DNA from: JBGPJM01 sp041485385 | Lineage (GTDB): Bacteria > Planctomycetota > Phycisphaerae > Phycisphaerales > UBA1924 | Reading direction: 5' to 3' | DNA length: 8,016 nt | Assembly (NCBI GenBank): GCA_041485385.1 | Contig: JBGPJM010000218.1 | Location: forward strand, 1 to 8,016 | Shown here: positions 6,837-8,016 of the stretch, piece after piece | Layout: each line of letters opens with the position of its first letter | How positions within the stretch are numbered: position 1 is the first letter of the stretch | Notes under the pieces: generated by a model | Database searches by the model: none | The model's input: the letters and a program-made list of their open reading frames with translations, nothing else | Told to the model about the DNA's origin: nothing | Made by a program: the position numbers and the translations under genes

Positions 6837-7610
6837 TTACTTCTTGGGCGCGGCGGGCTTGGCGTCGGCGGGTTTGGGCGCGGCCGGCGGCTTGGCGTCG
6901 GCGGCCTTGCCCTTACGGGTGTACCTGATCTCGCCGACTTTCATCTCCTTGTCGGTCCCCTTGGTGTGGTAGAACGTGTAGCTGTGGTGGTCGTTGTCGG
7001 TCCACACGAGGAGGTTGCGGGACTTGATCACGGCGCCGGTGGGGTCGGTGAACGAGCCGAGCATCGTCCAGGTGCTGGTCTTCTCATCGAACGTGCCCGT
7101 GTCGGTCATCACGCCCGTGCCCATGGAGTCCATCCACGTGCCCACGTACTTCTTCTGGATGTTGTCGTAGCCGAAGTAGCCGATGCCGCTGAAGGGCATT
7201 TCGTTGAACTTGCCGCTGTACTCTTCGCGGAGGAACCGGCCGTCGAGGACCATCGTGTTGTGCATCTCGCCCTTGGAGGACTGAGGCGGCGCGCCCTCGG
7301 CCATCCAGAACGTCGACTCCGCCTCCCAGTGGCCGACGAACTTCTCCAGGCGCCTGTGCTCCGGGCCGGGCGTCCCAGCCTTCATCCACGCCTCGTCCTC
7401 GGCGGTAAGGGCGGGCTTCTTGTCGGGCTGGGCGGGGGCGGCCGGCTTGGCGGCGGGGGCGGCGGGCGTGGTTGCGGGCTTGGCCGGCTGAGTGGGCTTG
7501 GCATCGGGCTTCTTCTCGGGCTGGGGCGAGGACGCCTGGGCGAGCCCAGCGAGCCCGATCATCATCATGGCCGAGCCGACAACGGTGCAGAGCAACTTTG
7601 AACGCTTCAT
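6837..7610 (-). CDS. Exported DUF1579 family protein with Ala/Lys/Pro-rich linkers
   Basis: A 257-residue protein. Residues 1-26 form a signal peptide (MKRSKLL, hydrophobic VVGSAMMMIGLAGL, cleavage likely after AQA). Residues about 27-67 are a low-complexity Ala/Lys/Pro/Gln linker. The DUF1579 domain follows (about 70-235): HRRLEKFVGHWEAES, LDGRFLREEYSG, IGYFGYDNIQKKYVGTWMD with following SMGTG, TWTMLGSF and the end GEIRYTRK. A second Ala/Pro/Lys tail closes the protein. I chose ATG 7610 over an in-frame ATG at 7739 because it starts the signal peptide, has AGGGAG 8 nt upstream, and the longer form would run through the promoter. The function is unknown; an extracytoplasmic ligand-binding or wall-associated role is possible. 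It is the first gene of the leftward run. Confidence 0.9.
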   Translation of the reverse strand: MKRSKLLCTVVGSAMMMIGLAGLAQASSPQPEKKPDAKPTQPAKPATTPAAPAAKPAAPAQPDKKPALTAEDEAWMKAGTPGPEHRRLEKFVGHWEAESTFWMAEGAPPQSSKGEMHNTMVLDGRFLREEYSGKFNEMPFSGIGYFGYDNIQKKYVGTWMDSMGTGVMTDTGTFDEKTSTWTMLGSFTDPTGAVIKSRNLLVWTDNDHHSYTFYHTKGTDKEMKVGEIRYTRKGKAADAKPPAAPKPADAKPAAPKK

Positions 7611-7710
7611 CCTTCGTACTCCCTGATGTGTGTCCCTTCCCGGCCCCGGCTCCCGCCAACTCCGGCGGTCGAGTCTCTTGGTCATGAACCAATCATAGTC
7701 CGAACATGTG

Positions 7711-7739
7711 AGAATAAGCGAGGGAGATCGGGTTGTCAA
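7711..7739 (-). promoter_or_regulatory. Sigma70-type promoter of the leftward DUF1579 gene
   Basis: On the minus strand, a perfect -35 box TTGACA (7739-7734) is separated by 17 nt from TATTCT (7716-7711, 4 of 6 to consensus). Transcription would start near 7704, leaving a leader of about 94 nt before ATG 7610. It is the only near-consensus promoter I found for the minus-strand genes. Confidence 0.7.
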
Positions 7740-7781
7740 GGCGTTGAGGCGTTAAGCGTGGGGGCTGGAGGTTTCGTGAGG

Positions 7782-7893
7782 TTTTTTGAGGTTCGGGGTA
7801 GGTTTTTTGAGGTTCGATGGGGGTTTTTTGAGGTTCGGCGAGGTTTTTTGAGGTTTTCGGGGGTTTTTTGAGGTTTTTTTCGGGGTGGTTTTT
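7782..7893. repeat. Phased T6/A6 tract repeat, 20-21 nt spacing
   Basis: Five T6 tracts start at 7782, 7803, 7824, 7844 and 7864 (spacing 21, 21, 20, 20). Each is followed by GAGGTT and a G-rich segment. Extra T-tracts at 7854-7857, 7874-7880 and 7889-7893 fall near half-spacings. Two helical turns are about 21 bp, so the tracts lie on one DNA face, a known arrangement for intrinsic curvature. In the leftward direction the array begins about 43 bp upstream of the -35 box. Confidence 0.85.
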
Positions 7894-7910
7894 GATGTAA
7901 TACGGGTCCC

Positions 7911-7946
7911 ACCTAATCCCCGCGCGCCGTTGCGCTTCCGTTAGGT
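7911..7946. other. Two-layer dyad in the divergent intergenic region
   Basis: Outer arms ACCTAA (7911-7916) and TTAGGT (7941-7946) and inner arms GCGC (7922-7925) and GCGC (7932-7935) are exactly symmetric, with 5-nt spacers on both sides and a 6-nt centre. It could be an operator or a leader hairpin for the gene at 8004. The bases between the outer and inner arms do not pair, so as RNA it would be a stem with an internal loop. Confidence 0.4.
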
Positions 7947-7979
7947 TGCGCGAAGCCGGCCGGCATGCGAGACTGCCTG

Positions 7980-7992
7980 TGCTCATTGAGCA
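7980..7992. promoter_or_regulatory. Short perfect palindrome overlapping the ribosome site of the rightward gene
   Basis: TGCTCA and TGAGCA flank a single central T. The last base is the first A of the AAGGAGG ribosome site (7992-7998). A 1-nt centre is too small for an RNA hairpin, so a protein-binding operator is the likelier reading if it matters at all. Confidence 0.3.
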
Positions 7993-8003
7993 AGGAGGCT
8001 CGT

Positions 8004-8016
8004 ATGCACGTCGAAG
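8004..8016 (+). CDS. Start of a rightward gene, cut by the window edge
   Basis: ATG at 8004 is preceded by a very strong ribosome site AAGGAGG (7992-7998) with 5 nt spacing. Only MHVE and one further base are visible, so the product cannot be named. It is divergent from the DUF1579 gene and shares the 7611-8003 intergenic region with it. The start call rests only on the ribosome site and the lack of any other gene there. Confidence 0.5.

Noticed and set aside
7868..7901. Plus-strand promoter for the gene at 8004 using TGTAAT (7896-7901)
   Set aside because: The -10-like hexamer is good, but no -35 box lies at 16-18 nt spacing, only T-tract sequence.
7693..7986. Minus-strand 97-codon frame with periodic EPQKT
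   Set aside because: It is a translation of the phased A-tract repeat; the 20-nt steps break the codon register and the frame runs over the promoter.

Overview
This window is GC-rich DNA (sampled 60-nt lines of the large gene run about 67-72% GC). It most resembles a planctomycete-type (Planctomycetota) chromosome. The clues are a very large exported two-module amidohydrolase, a pyrophosphate-type phosphofructokinase, tandem DUF1579 genes, and a four-helix-bundle (23S-IVP family) gene flanked by GCGACGGA-type repeats. The taxonomic call is an inference; there is no rRNA or other marker.

Layout. Four genes lie on the minus strand and read from right to left: an exported DUF1579 protein (7610-6837), a second DUF1579 protein without a signal peptide (6587-6087), a PPi-type 6-phosphofructokinase (5987-4725) and a giant amidohydrolase (4619 to beyond base 1, 1539 codons visible with no stop). 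The gaps between them (about 99-249 bp) all carry tandem 7-nt repeats of the AGTGAAA/AGTGAGC family. To the right, a divergent intergenic region (7611-8003) holds a near-consensus sigma70-type promoter for the leftward genes, an array of A6/T6 tracts spaced 20-21 nt apart, and two dyads. A rightward gene starts at 8004 with a strong ribosome binding site and leaves the window after four codons.

The most remarkable structure is at 971-1442. A complete gene for a four-helix-bundle protein of the 23S rRNA intervening-sequence (IVP/S23) family sits inside the amidohydrolase gene, on the same strand but in another frame. It is bounded by 39-bp inverted repeats with one mismatch, built from 8-nt units. 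This copies the architecture of 23S rRNA intervening sequences (long terminal stem plus internal IVP ORF), but here it sits in a protein-coding gene. The amidohydrolase frame is the same on both sides and has no stop through the insert, so one DNA stretch could encode both an IVP protein and a roughly 158-residue hydrophilic insertion in the amidohydrolase. Whether the host protein is made as one chain, cleaved at the RNA stem or inactivated cannot be decided from sequence alone.

How the genes may work together: nothing shows a shared pathway. The phosphofructokinase is glycolytic and cytosolic; the amidohydrolase and one DUF1579 protein are predicted to be exported. They may be co-oriented neighbours rather than a functional operon.
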